64,000 nt of DNA, from the NCBI RefSeq assembly GCF_003852545.1, contig NZ_QAJR01000019.1:99714-163713 (forward strand), given 5' to 3'. The notes below the pieces were generated by a model. The model saw nothing but the letters and a program-made list of their open reading frames with translations, was not told the origin of the DNA and did not search any database. Below, in pieces: positions 49,511-58,362 of the stretch. The DNA comes from Acidovorax sp. FJL06. GTDB taxonomy: Bacteria; Pseudomonadota; Gammaproteobacteria; Burkholderiales; Burkholderiaceae_C. The position numbers were made by a program, and so were the translations under genes. How positions within the stretch are numbered: position 1 is the first letter of the stretch; every line of letters starts with the position of its first letter.

Positions 49511-50206
49511 CTATGGCGATGTCGCAGACTGCGCTTGTGCCGCCCGCAGTCGCTGGACCCTGGCAGGTCCGAGGTGCCGCCCCGGCTCGGCGGAGAGTCC
49601 TCGCTCCTGGTGGCTTCGATGATCGAGCCGCGGGTCATGTCCATTCGCTGTCAAATGCCGGTTCAAGAGATCGGCAAACGCTTTGCGTGTTTCCTTCAAC
49701 TCGTTGCGCAAGGCCAAGGGTGTGCGGCCACCGCTGTCTTTTTTGCTGCCCCCTGCTTCCGGCTTCTTGGGGTTGTAACGTCGAAAATGCAGCTCCGCCG
49801 GGCGGTCGATTCCATCGAGTACCCGATCCGAAACCATCGCATGGAAATGCGGTTGTGGCACTCCACCAAGGGCGGCAACGGGCTCATGGATGGCAACTTC
49901 ATAGGGCTTGTTGGGTGCGACGTGCTGCATCCACTCCTCGAGAGCCTCGCGCATTTGTGTATGGGTTAGTTCGGCTGGTAACGCGCCCTCGTACTCGCGG
50001 TACACGGCAGCGTTGCTACGCTCGTACTTGTCGGCGGTCTGCCAGAATTTGGTGGTATCGCCACTGGTCCAACCGGGAAGGTTGCCGGAGAATGTGTCCA
50101 CGAGGTCTTCGCTTTTGCTCTCAAAGGCTCCGCGACGTCCGATGTATTTTGCATGGCGCGCTGCAGCGCCCTTGCCTCCCGTCTTCACGCTGAGGTGATA
50201 TGTCAT
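49511..50206 (-). pseudogene. Truncated MobA/MobL-family relaxase
   Basis: From the ATG at 50206 the frame has 231 codons. MTYHLSVKTGGKGAAARHAKYIGRR is the relaxase start with the family's typical spacing, and PQPHFHAMVSDR holds the HxH metal site of HUH relaxases. LDHRSHQERGLSAEPGRHLGP is the usual end of the catalytic part. After that the frame gives only LRAAQAQSATSP before the stop, whereas the family continues for hundreds of residues. It is a plasmid or ICE mobilisation gene cut short. Some of the activity could survive. Confidence 0.75.
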
Positions 50207-50238
50207 GGTAATACCCTTTCTCGAGGTCAAAAGTAAAA

Positions 50239-50257
50239 ACGCCCCTCAAAGGGGCGT
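50239..50257 (-). terminator. Terminator hairpin upstream of the MobA fragment
   Basis: ACGCCCC and GGGGCGT form a 7-bp stem with a five-base loop; on the minus strand it is followed by TTTTTAC. It would stop leftward transcription just before the mobA start, so mobA needs its own promoter in the 30 bp between them or is silent. Confidence 0.7.
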
Positions 50258-50508
50258 GCTTTGGATGTAAACAAGTAGGAAGGGCTGTGCTCTCTGGTGC
50301 GCTTGATTCACGCATCATTTGAGAAACGGTAAGTGCGCGTGTTTATTCCTGTGCTATTTGAATCAGTGATATCACGACCATTGGTCGAATGAGTGTTCTG
50401 TACCTACATGCACCTTGTTATCCCTACCTTGTTCTTATCCATAACATAGGGAGGTTCACAGTAAAAAATTACTGATAGGCTGTTATACAGCGAACAAGCA
50501 TTCGCTAG
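50258..50508. other. AT-rich non-coding stretch
   Basis: No gene is seen between the hairpin at 50239 and the small frame at 50509. It is AT-rich with several short direct repeats of CCTTGTT/CTTGTTC type near 50405-50435. No origin-type iteron array could be made out. Confidence 0.35.
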
Positions 50509-50670
50509 ATGAGAGCAAGCAAAGGCTATTTGTTTGAGCCCCTATTGGGTGATGAGTCTCTCTGTGATGGCAATGAGGTCATCCATGTTGATGACCTATT
50601 CCAGTACCTAGTGAACCAAGGTGTATTCAGGCGAGGTATTGGCCTCTTACATGCCAATGGATGCATGTAA
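50509..50670 (+). CDS. Possible small gene of 53 codons
   Basis: The frame starts ATGAGAGCAAGCAAAGGC and encodes 53 residues (MRASKGYLFEPLLGDESLCD, later VIHVDDLFQYLVNQG). The residue composition is that of a real soluble protein and it is the longest frame in an otherwise empty stretch. There is no clear ribosome-binding site and I know no relative, so it may equally be a fragment. Confidence 0.3.
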   Translation: MRASKGYLFEPLLGDESLCDGNEVIHVDDLFQYLVNQGVFRRGIGLLHANGCM

Positions 50671-50792
50671 AAAATACCACCGTAAGATACTGGCGTGAGT
50701 ACTGATTCGGATGCCTTCTAGGGCCTAAGCTTTTGAATGAGCAAAGGTTTCCATACGCACGTTGAGCAGGTTGTTGGCGAAACTCCTCACCA

Positions 50793-51101
50793 TCAAAGCT
50801 CCAAGTCGTCAATCATTCCATCGTCAACGATATATGCGCTGAAGTACCAAGCGAGATCGAACAATTCCAGTTTGGTGTCTTTGGGTTGACGTAGCTTCTC
50901 GTAGCCTGGTTTGAACTCCTGATTGCGCTCCGGGTGATGTACTAGGGCTATGGTCTGCACATCACGCATTCTGTTGAAGACGAGATTCATTTCCTTCCAC
51001 AGAGTCTGCTCCCGGGCTTTGCCGACACAAAGGGCCTGGCCACGAGAGTCGCAAAAGACATAAATGCTGAAGCTGTCCTCAAGCGCTACTTTGAGGCCTT
51101 A
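50793..51101 (-). pseudogene. GIY-YIG-nuclease-like fragment cut by an IS5 element
   Basis: Reading leftward from the IS edge, the frame gives LKVALEDSFSIYVFCDSRGQ and ALCVGKAREQTLWKEMNLVF, then FNRMRDVQTIALVHHP and a C-terminus ending VDDGMIDDLEL. The pattern (S/G)IYVF-x(n)-(L)C/YVGKA resembles the GIY-YIG core (IYVFYDSRG-ALYVGKA). Without a start codon upstream, the N-terminal part was lost: a stop is created directly at the IS junction. The 102 remaining codons read cleanly, so the insertion is fairly recent. Confidence 0.55.
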
Positions 51102-51102
51102 G

Positions 51103-52446
51103 CAGGCTGCTGAAATACTCCCCCACCTGCGGCCTGCCTCCCTTGGCCCTGGCGCTGTTTTTTCGCCAAGTTTCCGTATCTTGAAATTCAGCACTCCATC
51201 AGGCCGGTTTTTTGCCTTTCCCGGCCCATCTCCCGCCTCTTTTTCCCTCACACCCGCCCCTGCAGACGGATTTGCCCCAGGCTGCGCAGTCGCGTGAGGT
51301 TGTAGCCCGCCATCGTCAGCACAAACATCTGGTCCACTTTCTTGATCCCGCGCACCAGCACCTGGCGCATGTGACCCACCGTCTTGGCCCAGCCAAAGCC
51401 CTGTTCGATCAGCTTTCTCTTTTGCTGCGAGATGGCGTAGCCTTCGCTGTCTGCTATTCCCTCGGGCACCGCAGATTGGCGCCCTGATTTGTTCTGCGCC
51501 ACATGGGGCAGTACGTTCATCTCTTGCAGGGCTTCAATGAATTCCTTGGCGTCGTAGCCTTTGTCCGCGCCCAGCGTGATCGTGATGGGCTCATCGCCGG
51601 GCAATGCCTGTCGCGCATCGTTGATCATGGCCTTGGCCGCTTCGCGCTCTGCATACCCGTCGGCCTGGGTGACCACGGCACTGACCACCGGCCCATGGCG
51701 GTTGTCGGTGAGCGTGTGGCCCATGAAGCGCAACTCGCTGGCCGTTTTGCCCTTGCGGTACAGCCGTGCGTCCCCGTCCGTGGTGGATTCATGGGTGTCG
51801 TTGCTGCGCTTTTGGTCTTTGAAGTTGCCCGCATCGGTATCGTCGTCGCCCTGGCGGTCTTTGCGCACAAAGCTCTTGTGGCCCGCCCAGGCCTGGATCA
51901 GGGTGCCGTCCACGCTGAAGTGTTCGCCCGAGAGTAGCTCCTGTTCCTGGGCTTGCTGCACGATCTGGTTGAAGAGCTCTATGACCGCATCGTGCTCGAT
52001 CAGGCGTTCGCGGTTCTTGCTGAAGACGGTGGGCACCCAGACCGCATCGTCCATGGCCAGGCCAATGAACCAGCGAAACAGCAGGTTGTACTGGGTTTGC
52101 TCCATGAGCTGGCGTTCTGAGCGCACGCTGTAGAGCACCTGAATGAGCATGGCGCGCAGCATCTTCTCAGGGGCGATGCTGGGGCGTCCACCTTTGATGT
52201 CGGCTGCGTACATCTGGGCAAACAGCCCATCCATGTTTGCCAGCGCCTTGTTGACCATCACGCGAATCACGCGCAGAGGATGGTCCGCGGGCACGAAGTC
52301 ATCGAGATGGCGCATGGTGAACAGGCTCTCGGTGAAGGTGTCGGCTCCGCGCATGGATGGCTTGTCTGGTGGTTCGGGGGAATGTCTCGATTGTCCTGCC
52401 TCGGTGGCAGGCGCAGAGGGTTGGCGGGGAGTATTTCAGCAGCCTG
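51103..52446 (-). mobile_element. IS5-family insertion sequence, 1344 bp, TTAG target duplication
   Basis: Both ends carry a perfect 21-bp inverted repeat starting CAGGCTGCTGAAATACTCCC (left 51103-51123; right 52426-52446). TTAG occurs outside both ends (51099-51102 and 52447-52450). A four-base YTAR duplication is typical of the IS5 family. One intact transposase is inside. The 350 bp after the right end hold what must have been the other side of the interrupted sequence. Confidence 0.9.
51248..52354 (-). CDS. IS5-family transposase
   Basis: The 368-residue DDE transposase has FVPADHPLRVIRVMVNKAL, MLIQVLYSVRSERQLMEQTQ and RWFIGLAMDDAVW at the start, the catalytic aspartates in FSVDGTLIQAWA and LGADKGYDAKEF, and a glutamate in KLIEQGFGWAKTVG. 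The middle contains an acidic insertion (DRQGDDDTDAGNFKDQ). The frame is intact. Confidence 0.9.
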   Translation of the reverse strand: MRGADTFTESLFTMRHLDDFVPADHPLRVIRVMVNKALANMDGLFAQMYAADIKGGRPSIAPEKMLRAMLIQVLYSVRSERQLMEQTQYNLLFRWFIGLAMDDAVWVPTVFSKNRERLIEHDAVIELFNQIVQQAQEQELLSGEHFSVDGTLIQAWAGHKSFVRKDRQGDDDTDAGNFKDQKRSNDTHESTTDGDARLYRKGKTASELRFMGHTLTDNRHGPVVSAVVTQADGYAEREAAKAMINDARQALPGDEPITITLGADKGYDAKEFIEALQEMNVLPHVAQNKSGRQSAVPEGIADSEGYAISQQKRKLIEQGFGWAKTVGHMRQVLVRGIKKVDQMFVLTMAGYNLTRLRSLGQIRLQGRV

Positions 52447-52450
52447 TTAG

Positions 52451-52795
52451 GCGTATAGGAGCGCATCCTTGCAGCCGTTGAAGATTTACCCACTTTGCGG
52501 GCAACAAGTGAATCCTGTCGTGCTCGGGAATCGCGTCTCCTCATCGAGTCACCACAGCGTAGACGGTATTCTCAGAAAAGTACCGATACTAGGCTTTGTC
52601 TGCAATGCAGCGGTTGCAGACGGTGGCTTGACGTGAGCGAACTCACGCTGGCTGACCTCAAGCAGTCGTCCGCGCAAGGGCGCTAGCACTTGCCAAGGAA
52701 CACAACTACGACCTCCCGTGACCGCTGGCCACCAAAAGCACGGCTCCATCCATAATCTATAAACAGTGTAAAGAAGCCGTATTTAGGGAGGCTCA
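52451..52795. other. Upstream region of the three-gene operon
   Basis: No credible gene occupies these 345 bp between the IS5 element and the operon. The last 60 bp are AT-rich (CATAATCTATAAACAGTG, 52750-52767) and probably contain the operon promoter. An AGGGAGG ribosome-binding site lies at 52785-52791, four bases before the GTG start. On the minus strand a short frame (52451-52544) reads into the IS. Confidence 0.45.
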
Positions 52796-53794
52796 GTGTC
52801 AGAAACGAGCAAGATCGCATTAATGGCTATGAAACTGTCTGATGAAGTGTTCTCAGAATTCTTCTGGACAAAGGTCGGCCCCGAAGATCAGAACTGGCCC
52901 TGTGAGGACAAGGTCCTTCATGGAGTCGACACGCATCCGGCGGATGTGGTCTTCTACTACGACGAGCCGTATGCGCAGCGCAGGACGTTCGTTCATTGCG
53001 ACCTGAAGAGCTACGCAAAGGGCTCCATCACTACCGCGACCTTGCAGGGGGCCATTGCCAGCCTCGCGAAGCAGATCGCCTGCGCAGAGAAGAGCGAGCG
53101 CTGGCGGGACCTCTACATGCATGGCAACGTGACGCCGAACGTCTGCGGACTGCTCTTCGTCTACAACCACGACGGTGAGTACGACAAGGACTTCTCGTCT
53201 GTGCTGAGCGCAGCCACGCCCAAGGATCTGCTGCTGCCCAAGGGTGCGCGGCTGTTCGTCTTGGGCCCGCGCGACGTGCACTGGATCGACAACGTTCGGT
53301 ACGACATTCGACAACTGCGTGGCGCCGCTGGGCCAGCTGCCTTGCCGGCGGCGCAGCATTGCAAGTTCTTCTATCCGCAATTGGACGGACGAGCCAATCT
53401 CCAGCCGGAGAAGGCACGCGCGGCCACGCTGGAGATGCTGACATCGCCTTGGATCGTGTTCGAGTACAAACATGGGCCTGCTCTCGCCCAGCGAGGTGTC
53501 ATCGTGTTCTATCGCCGATCCGGAGAAACCGAAGAGGAGTTCATGTACCTTCTCGATTTCTTGCGCCACTACCAAGTCCTGGAGGATGCGACCAAGGTGG
53601 ACATTCGGTCCATGGCCTCGGATGCTGCAGCCGCTGCACGCTTTCAAAAGGCCAAGCAGCGCTACGTCGAGAGCCTGGGCGACGACGGCCACTCGACTGA
53701 GCTGGCCGCGAAGGTCAACGCCATCGGCTACACGAAGATGACGCAGGCCATCACGGAGTTCTCTTCGATCGATCTGGGGATGGACTATGCGTGA
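52796..53794 (+). CDS. PD-(D/E)xK-like putative nuclease, first gene of an unknown three-gene operon
   Basis: The 332-residue protein starts with GTG behind a strong AGGGAGG site. Residues HPADVVFYYDEP (Asp50) and RTFVHCDLKSYAKG (Asp69, Lys71) give a D-x18-D-x-K arrangement, and a helix with Gln84 follows (ATLQGAIASLAKQ). This is the usual core order of PD-(D/E)xK restriction-type nucleases, with acidic residues (E30, D31, E37) upstream. A second region (TSPWIVFEYKHGPALAQRGV and GETEEEFMYLLDFLRHYQVL) does not resemble a family I know. No signal peptide or membrane segment is seen. The stop overlaps the next start by 8 bp. The nuclease assignment is inference from motif order. Confidence 0.72.
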   Translation: MSETSKIALMAMKLSDEVFSEFFWTKVGPEDQNWPCEDKVLHGVDTHPADVVFYYDEPYAQRRTFVHCDLKSYAKGSITTATLQGAIASLAKQIACAEKSERWRDLYMHGNVTPNVCGLLFVYNHDGEYDKDFSSVLSAATPKDLLLPKGARLFVLGPRDVHWIDNVRYDIRQLRGAAGPAALPAAQHCKFFYPQLDGRANLQPEKARAATLEMLTSPWIVFEYKHGPALAQRGVIVFYRRSGETEEEFMYLLDFLRHYQVLEDATKVDIRSMASDAAAAARFQKAKQRYVESLGDDGHSTELAAKVNAIGYTKMTQAITEFSSIDLGMDYA

Positions 53795-54914
53795 TCCTGG
53801 GCAGCTGTATTTCGCCACGAACAAAGAGATCCACGACCTGCTGTTCTCCGCCAAGCAGAAGGTGACGGAAGCGGTCTTGCTGGAGCTGCTGCGCGACCGC
53901 GGCATCTTCAGTTCGCCAGCCGAGTCAAGAGAGGCGCTGGTTCAGTACCTGTCGCTGCTCCCACACGACTACGCGGATGTGTGCGGCATTCTGGAGCGGC
54001 GCGAGGCCTCGAAGCGGGGCGAAAAGACGGCTACGATCTCGTTGAACACCGAACTGTCGCCAGACGAGCTCAAGGAGATCGTCAGCGAATACCAAAAGGC
54101 CGAAGTCCAGGAGGTCGTTCGCGCCCACAAGAAGAGCGAATCCGAATTCGTCATGAACGTGACCTACTCCGAGTTTGACTACTCCAAGACGCGGCTGCTG
54201 CAGCGCCAAGATCGAGATGCAGAGTTGGTTTTCACCAAGGTCGGGGAGCGCACCGAGATCCGCATACCGGCAACCGACCGCGCCCGTGCCATGGTCGACA
54301 AGCTGCGGGAGCGAATTGAAGCTCACAAGAAGGCCGTTGTGCAACTCGAAGAGATTGAGCTGACTGGCCTGACCTCGGCTGAGGCGCGAACGACGTTCTT
54401 CACGCGGCTGATCTCGTCGTTACCCGACTTTCCATTGATGACCGTCTCACGCCTGCGGGTCGCCCATTCGACCTCGGAGCAAGAGGACGATGACTTCGAT
54501 ATGGACGGTGACGACGTTGACGAGGCCGAAGAGAAGATGCTCGGCGTGGTCGAGAACGTGGCGCTCAGCGGTGAAAACCTGGTCGCCTCCGAGATGTACC
54601 AAGAGCTGAAGGACAAGGGCTTCTTCATCACGTCGATCACTTGGCGCGCGAAGCAGAACGTCCACCCCTACGCGATCATCGAATGCGACGCGGGCTTTGA
54701 GGATCGGCAGGCCGGCAAGAAGTTTCGCTACTCCATTCATGGTGCGCTCAAGTTCAAGAATGGCGCGTATACAAAGAACATCCGCCCGGTAAGCGAGGCG
54801 GAGAAGGCAACCCTGCTCGCGATGATCGAGAAGACTGCCCGTACCGTCTTGGCGCAATTGCTCGCCGAGGCGGCGGGTGCTGGTGCGGATTCGGAAGCGG
54901 GGACCACTTCATGA
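53787..54914 (+). CDS. Unknown protein with acidic linker, second gene of the operon
   Basis: The 375-residue protein has an N-terminal helical part in which LLELLRDRGIFSSPAESREALVQYLS (about 31-56, mentioned by position only) resembles a SAP-like or winged-helix DNA-binding hairpin, followed by ERREASKRGEKTATI. A middle region (about 90-225) is charged and partly coiled. A very acidic linker follows (EQEDDDFDMDGDDVDEAEEK, 231-250). A C-terminal domain of about 115 residues (NVALSGENLVASEMYQELKD to the end) has alternating strands (SITWRAKQNVHPYAIIECDA). No catalytic motif is visible. It overlaps the first gene by 8 bp and the third by 4 bp. Confidence 0.72.
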   Translation: MRDPGQLYFATNKEIHDLLFSAKQKVTEAVLLELLRDRGIFSSPAESREALVQYLSLLPHDYADVCGILERREASKRGEKTATISLNTELSPDELKEIVSEYQKAEVQEVVRAHKKSESEFVMNVTYSEFDYSKTRLLQRQDRDAELVFTKVGERTEIRIPATDRARAMVDKLRERIEAHKKAVVQLEEIELTGLTSAEARTTFFTRLISSLPDFPLMTVSRLRVAHSTSEQEDDDFDMDGDDVDEAEEKMLGVVENVALSGENLVASEMYQELKDKGFFITSITWRAKQNVHPYAIIECDAGFEDRQAGKKFRYSIHGALKFKNGAYTKNIRPVSEAEKATLLAMIEKTARTVLAQLLAEAAGAGADSEAGTTS

Positions 54915-55579
54915 AACGCTATCGCTGGCTAAAGGCTCGATGGCCAATCTCTATGCGAGTTCTGGCCAAACGCCTTCGCGTGAAGGCGTTTGATGGAGAG
55001 CAGGTCGAAGGCTTCGTTCTGGATCGGGTCAGAGACGATTTTCTCGATGCCAGATTCGTGGAGAAGATCGAGTACGACGATACCGTTACCGACCCATTTG
55101 GGGTGGAGGCGAGTTTTCACCGCGTCGAATACCGAAGTTGTGAATTCAAGGCGGCAGTGGCCGGCCCAGGATTGGAACTCGTGGACGCCCCCCGCGGCGT
55201 TCAGACCATGATCAGCCGGCTGGCGGAGGCAACCGACTTTGCTTTGGCGATCAGCCCGCTTTCGGTCAACGTGCTGGACTGGGCGAGCGAAGTGCAGCGG
55301 CGCTTGAACGAAGTGGGGATCGTGGATTCACTGCAATTGGGAGCGATGGAACTCGCCTCCAATGTCCAGGCCAAAGCGGTCATCAAGGGCAGTGTCGACG
55401 TTCTCGGGGCAACCCAGGCACTCGTACACGGTAAGAAGCATGTTATCGAGAAGGTTCAGATCCGGTTCATGCGCCCCAAGCGCTTGACGGTGCTGTTGAC
55501 GAACAACGGCGTGGCCCGTTTCGATCAGGAGCCAAGCGAGGATTTGCTTTCCATCGTCCGAGCGTCGTTGCCGCTGTGA
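54911..55579 (+). CDS. Unknown protein, third gene of the operon
   Basis: The 222-residue soluble protein starts on the ATGA overlap with the second gene. An initial basic stretch (MKRYRWLKARWPISMRVLAKR) is followed by a mixed alpha/beta body with EYDDTVTDPFGVEASFHRVE near 54-73 and DWASEVQRRLNEVG near 127-140. I recognise no family. Because it is translated with the other two, it probably belongs to the same complex. The start could also be the methionine at codon 15, but the overlap supports the first. Confidence 0.7.
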   Translation: MKRYRWLKARWPISMRVLAKRLRVKAFDGEQVEGFVLDRVRDDFLDARFVEKIEYDDTVTDPFGVEASFHRVEYRSCEFKAAVAGPGLELVDAPRGVQTMISRLAEATDFALAISPLSVNVLDWASEVQRRLNEVGIVDSLQLGAMELASNVQAKAVIKGSVDVLGATQALVHGKKHVIEKVQIRFMRPKRLTVLLTNNGVARFDQEPSEDLLSIVRASLPL

Positions 55580-55851
55580 CGATTGGCCGGGCGTTCAAAC
55601 CAAATATTGCTCTGGCGGTTAAGCGGGTGTCCTAAAGCAACGACTCACGGTGCCGCCGACTGCGTGGTTTCACGGCGGCGTCAGGAAGCTGAGCTTCGAT
55701 TCGCCGGACTCACCGAACAAGGTCAGATTCAGGCGGCACCAACGCAACCTGCGTTGCCAGTGCAAGCGCAGGCCGACGAGTACGCATGCGAAGCGGTGCG
55801 GCCATCCAAGACAATTGCTGCAAACAATAGCCTTATTCGAGGGAGAAGACG
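55580..55851. other. Short non-coding stretch after the operon
   Basis: I see no gene. It links the operon end to a strong GGGAGA ribosome-binding site (55844-55849) just before a chimeric frame. No terminator is evident after 55579. Confidence 0.35.
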
Positions 55852-56391
55852 ATGCGCCTGAGATTTTTATTCGTCGTACATGTGCTTTTGCTTGTGCAGG
55901 CAAATGGCTTCGCGAAAGAGGGTATCCGAACCCACGAAGGCTGGCTGTACCTAGCGGTTGTGGTCGATCTGTTCTCACGCCAGGTAGTGGGCTGGTCCAT
56001 GGGCAGCCGCATTGACACGAGCCTGGTCCTCGATGCACTGCTGATGGCGCTATGGCCCCACCAGTCGCGTGCACCTGTCATAGTTCATTCCGATCAAGGC
56101 TGTCAGTTCACCGGCCACGAGTGGCAGACCTTTCTGCGCGACCACAACCTAGTCAGCAGCATGAGCCGGCGTGGCAACTGCCACGACAACGCTGTGGCCG
56201 AGAGCTTCTTCCAACTGCTCAAGCGCGAACGCATCCGCAGGCGGGTCTATGCAACCCGTGATGATGCGAGAGCGGACGTCTTCAACTACATCGAAATGTT
56301 CTACAACTCACAGCGCCGTCATTCATCGGCGGCAGGATTATCCCCTGTAGAGTTCGAACAGCGACATTCCCAACGGCTCAACGGTGTCTAG
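55852..56391 (+). pseudogene. Chimera: signal-peptide-like start joined to an IS3 transposase fragment
   Basis: From codon 24 on, the 179-codon frame is the second half of an IS3-family OrfB: IRTHEGWLYLAVVVDLFSRQ, VHSDQGCQFTG and AESFFQLLKRERIRRRVY, ending in SAAGLSPVEFEQRH. The first catalytic Asp motif of OrfB (DITY) lies before the junction and is missing. The first 22 codons (MRLRFLFVVHVLLLVQANGF) read as a secretion signal with a good ribosome-binding site, from another gene. A deletion must have joined the two near 55921. It cannot be an active transposase. Confidence 0.75.
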
Positions 56392-56412
56392 GAATGCCGG
56401 GGCGATTCAGAT

Positions 56413-57318
56413 CTACAGTGTCTTCAACCTTTTGGGGATCTGTTCCGCGAGAAACGCCATCAGTGCCCGAACTGTTGGCGATTGATGGCGTTGCATGGGG
56501 TAGACAAGCTGGACTTTCAGCGCGGACATTTGCCAGCCCTCCAGCACTCTGACCAATTTACCTGATGCGACCAGCGGCGCTGCCTGGAACTCGGGCAGTA
56601 CGGCGATTCCCAGTCCGTCCAATGTCGGCGCCAGCAAGGCGTCGGAAGGGCCGATGATCAAACGTGAGCGCAAAAGTCCTTTTGCGGTTCTGCTTCGCGA
56701 ATGCAGCTTGATTTCTGCGGCTTCCCTCGACTGCAGCAGGCCAGCGTGAGCACTGAGTTCACCGGGATGCACCGGCAACCCATGTTGGTTCGCATAAGCG
56801 GGGCTTGCAAATAGAGCTGGACGTACGGTGCCTATGGCACGGGCCTTCAGACTGGAATCGGCAAGTTCGCCAATGCGCACCGCCAGATCAATGCCTTCTT
56901 CGACGATGTTGACGTGGCGGTTGCTGAGCTTGACATCCAGTTCCAAATGTTCGTGTTTGAACAGGTACTCAGTCACCAGCGGAAGCAGCACAACTTTGCC
57001 AAATGTCGCTGACGCAGCTAGGCGAACGCGACCACTTGGCGTCTGATCCTGAGAAAGAAGGTCATGGGTGACGGCGTTCAATTTATGGATCAGCGGACTT
57101 GTTCCGTCCAGCAGGCGTTGGCCAGCGTCGGTCAATGCGAAGGCTCGGGTATTGCGCTTGACGAGGCTGACCCCTGCTGCCGTTTCCATGCGCGCCAGGC
57201 GGCGCGACAAGGTTGATTTGGGAACCTCCAGTTGGCGAGAAGCCCCTGAGAGGCTCCCTGCCTCCGCGATCTTGATGAACCACTGGAGATCGTCGATCGA
57301 GTAGTTTTGATTGTTCAT
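56413..57318 (-). CDS. LysR-family transcriptional regulator
   Basis: The 301-residue protein has the LysR N-terminal helix-turn-helix (FIKIAEAGSLSGASRQLEVP, SKSTLSRRLARMETAAG-like) and a periplasmic-binding-like effector domain. It is transcribed divergently from the oxidoreductase genes with 159 bp between starts (57319-57477), where its operator must lie. In other genomes such LysR regulators control the neighbouring NAD(P)-dependent genes in response to quinones or electrophiles, but the effector here is unknown. Confidence 0.92.
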   Translation of the reverse strand: MNNQNYSIDDLQWFIKIAEAGSLSGASRQLEVPKSTLSRRLARMETAAGVSLVKRNTRAFALTDAGQRLLDGTSPLIHKLNAVTHDLLSQDQTPSGRVRLAASATFGKVVLLPLVTEYLFKHEHLELDVKLSNRHVNIVEEGIDLAVRIGELADSSLKARAIGTVRPALFASPAYANQHGLPVHPGELSAHAGLLQSREAAEIKLHSRSRTAKGLLRSRLIIGPSDALLAPTLDGLGIAVLPEFQAAPLVASGKLVRVLEGWQMSALKVQLVYPMQRHQSPTVRALMAFLAEQIPKRLKTL

Positions 57319-57477
57319 ATTTCGGTACGCCGGTGTCTACACAACGAGTCTATTTGTGCAAGGTTAAACCATAAACAATTCAGCTTGTTGCCGGGTCGAA
57401 CGAGCACACATGGATCGCTTCCTTGCCTGCCCGTAGACCCGCTTCACGAAACCATTGCACACACTCAAGGAACTTTA

Positions 57478-58362
57478 ATGACCATACTCGTTACGGGCAG
57501 CACGGGGCTTATCGGCTCACATGTGGTAGCGCTGCTAGCCGCGCAAGGCGCAGACGTTCATGCCCTCTCCAGAACACCAGAGAAGCGACAGTTTCCACCC
57601 GGCGTTACGGCGGTCAAGGGAGACTTCCAGGACGTGGATTCGATGCGCGCTGCCATGGCTGGCGCGAGAACGCTTTTCTTGCTCAACACTGTGGCCGCAG
57701 ACGAAATTACCCAGGCACTGATTGCGCTCAACCTGGCGCGCGAAGCGGGTATCGAACGCATCGTGTACCTGTCTGTCATGCACTGCGACCGTTTCACCGA
57801 TGTTCCGCATTTCACTGGAAAGCACACGGTGGAACGCATGATCGGACAGCTCGGTATGCACGCGACCATTCTGCGTCCCGCTTACTTCATGCAGAACGAC
57901 GATGCCTTGATTCAGTCCGATGTTCTGGAGCGGGGCGTGTACCCCATGCCTATCGGCAGTGCAGGCATTTCCATGGTGGACGCGCGTGACGTGGCGGAAG
58001 TTGCCGCGCGACATCTGCTGCGCCGAGACGCCGCAAGCGAACCCTTGCCAACGGAGGTGTTGGATGTCGTGGGGCCAATCGCGTTGTCGGGTCAAACTGC
58101 CGCAGCTGTATGGAGCGATGTGCTAGGCAAGACCGTCCGGTACGCGGGTGACGACATCGGACCTTTTGAAGCGCGGTTCCGGAGTTTTGCACCCGCCTGG
58201 ATGGCGTACGACATGCGGCTGATGATGGCGCGCATGCAGATGGATGGCGAGGTGGGCTCCGCTGGTGCAGTCGAGCGCATGCAGCAAGAACTGGGCACGT
58301 CGTTGCGGAGCTACCGCGACTATGCGCTGGAAACGGCTGAGCGCTGGAGGGCTGCCCAATGA
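57478..58362 (+). CDS. NAD(P)H-binding NmrA-like oxidoreductase
   Basis: From the ATG at 57478 (after AAGGAAC) the protein has 294 residues. The nucleotide-binding loop VTGSTGLIGSHV (residues 5-16) and the atypical SDR fold without the YxxxK pair identify the NmrA/NAD(P)H-binding family. It is probably a quinone reductase or a redox sensor. Its end overlaps the next start by 4 nt (ATGA). Confidence 0.88.
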   Translation: MTILVTGSTGLIGSHVVALLAAQGADVHALSRTPEKRQFPPGVTAVKGDFQDVDSMRAAMAGARTLFLLNTVAADEITQALIALNLAREAGIERIVYLSVMHCDRFTDVPHFTGKHTVERMIGQLGMHATILRPAYFMQNDDALIQSDVLERGVYPMPIGSAGISMVDARDVAEVAARHLLRRDAASEPLPTEVLDVVGPIALSGQTAAAVWSDVLGKTVRYAGDDIGPFEARFRSFAPAWMAYDMRLMMARMQMDGEVGSAGAVERMQQELGTSLRSYRDYALETAERWRAAQ

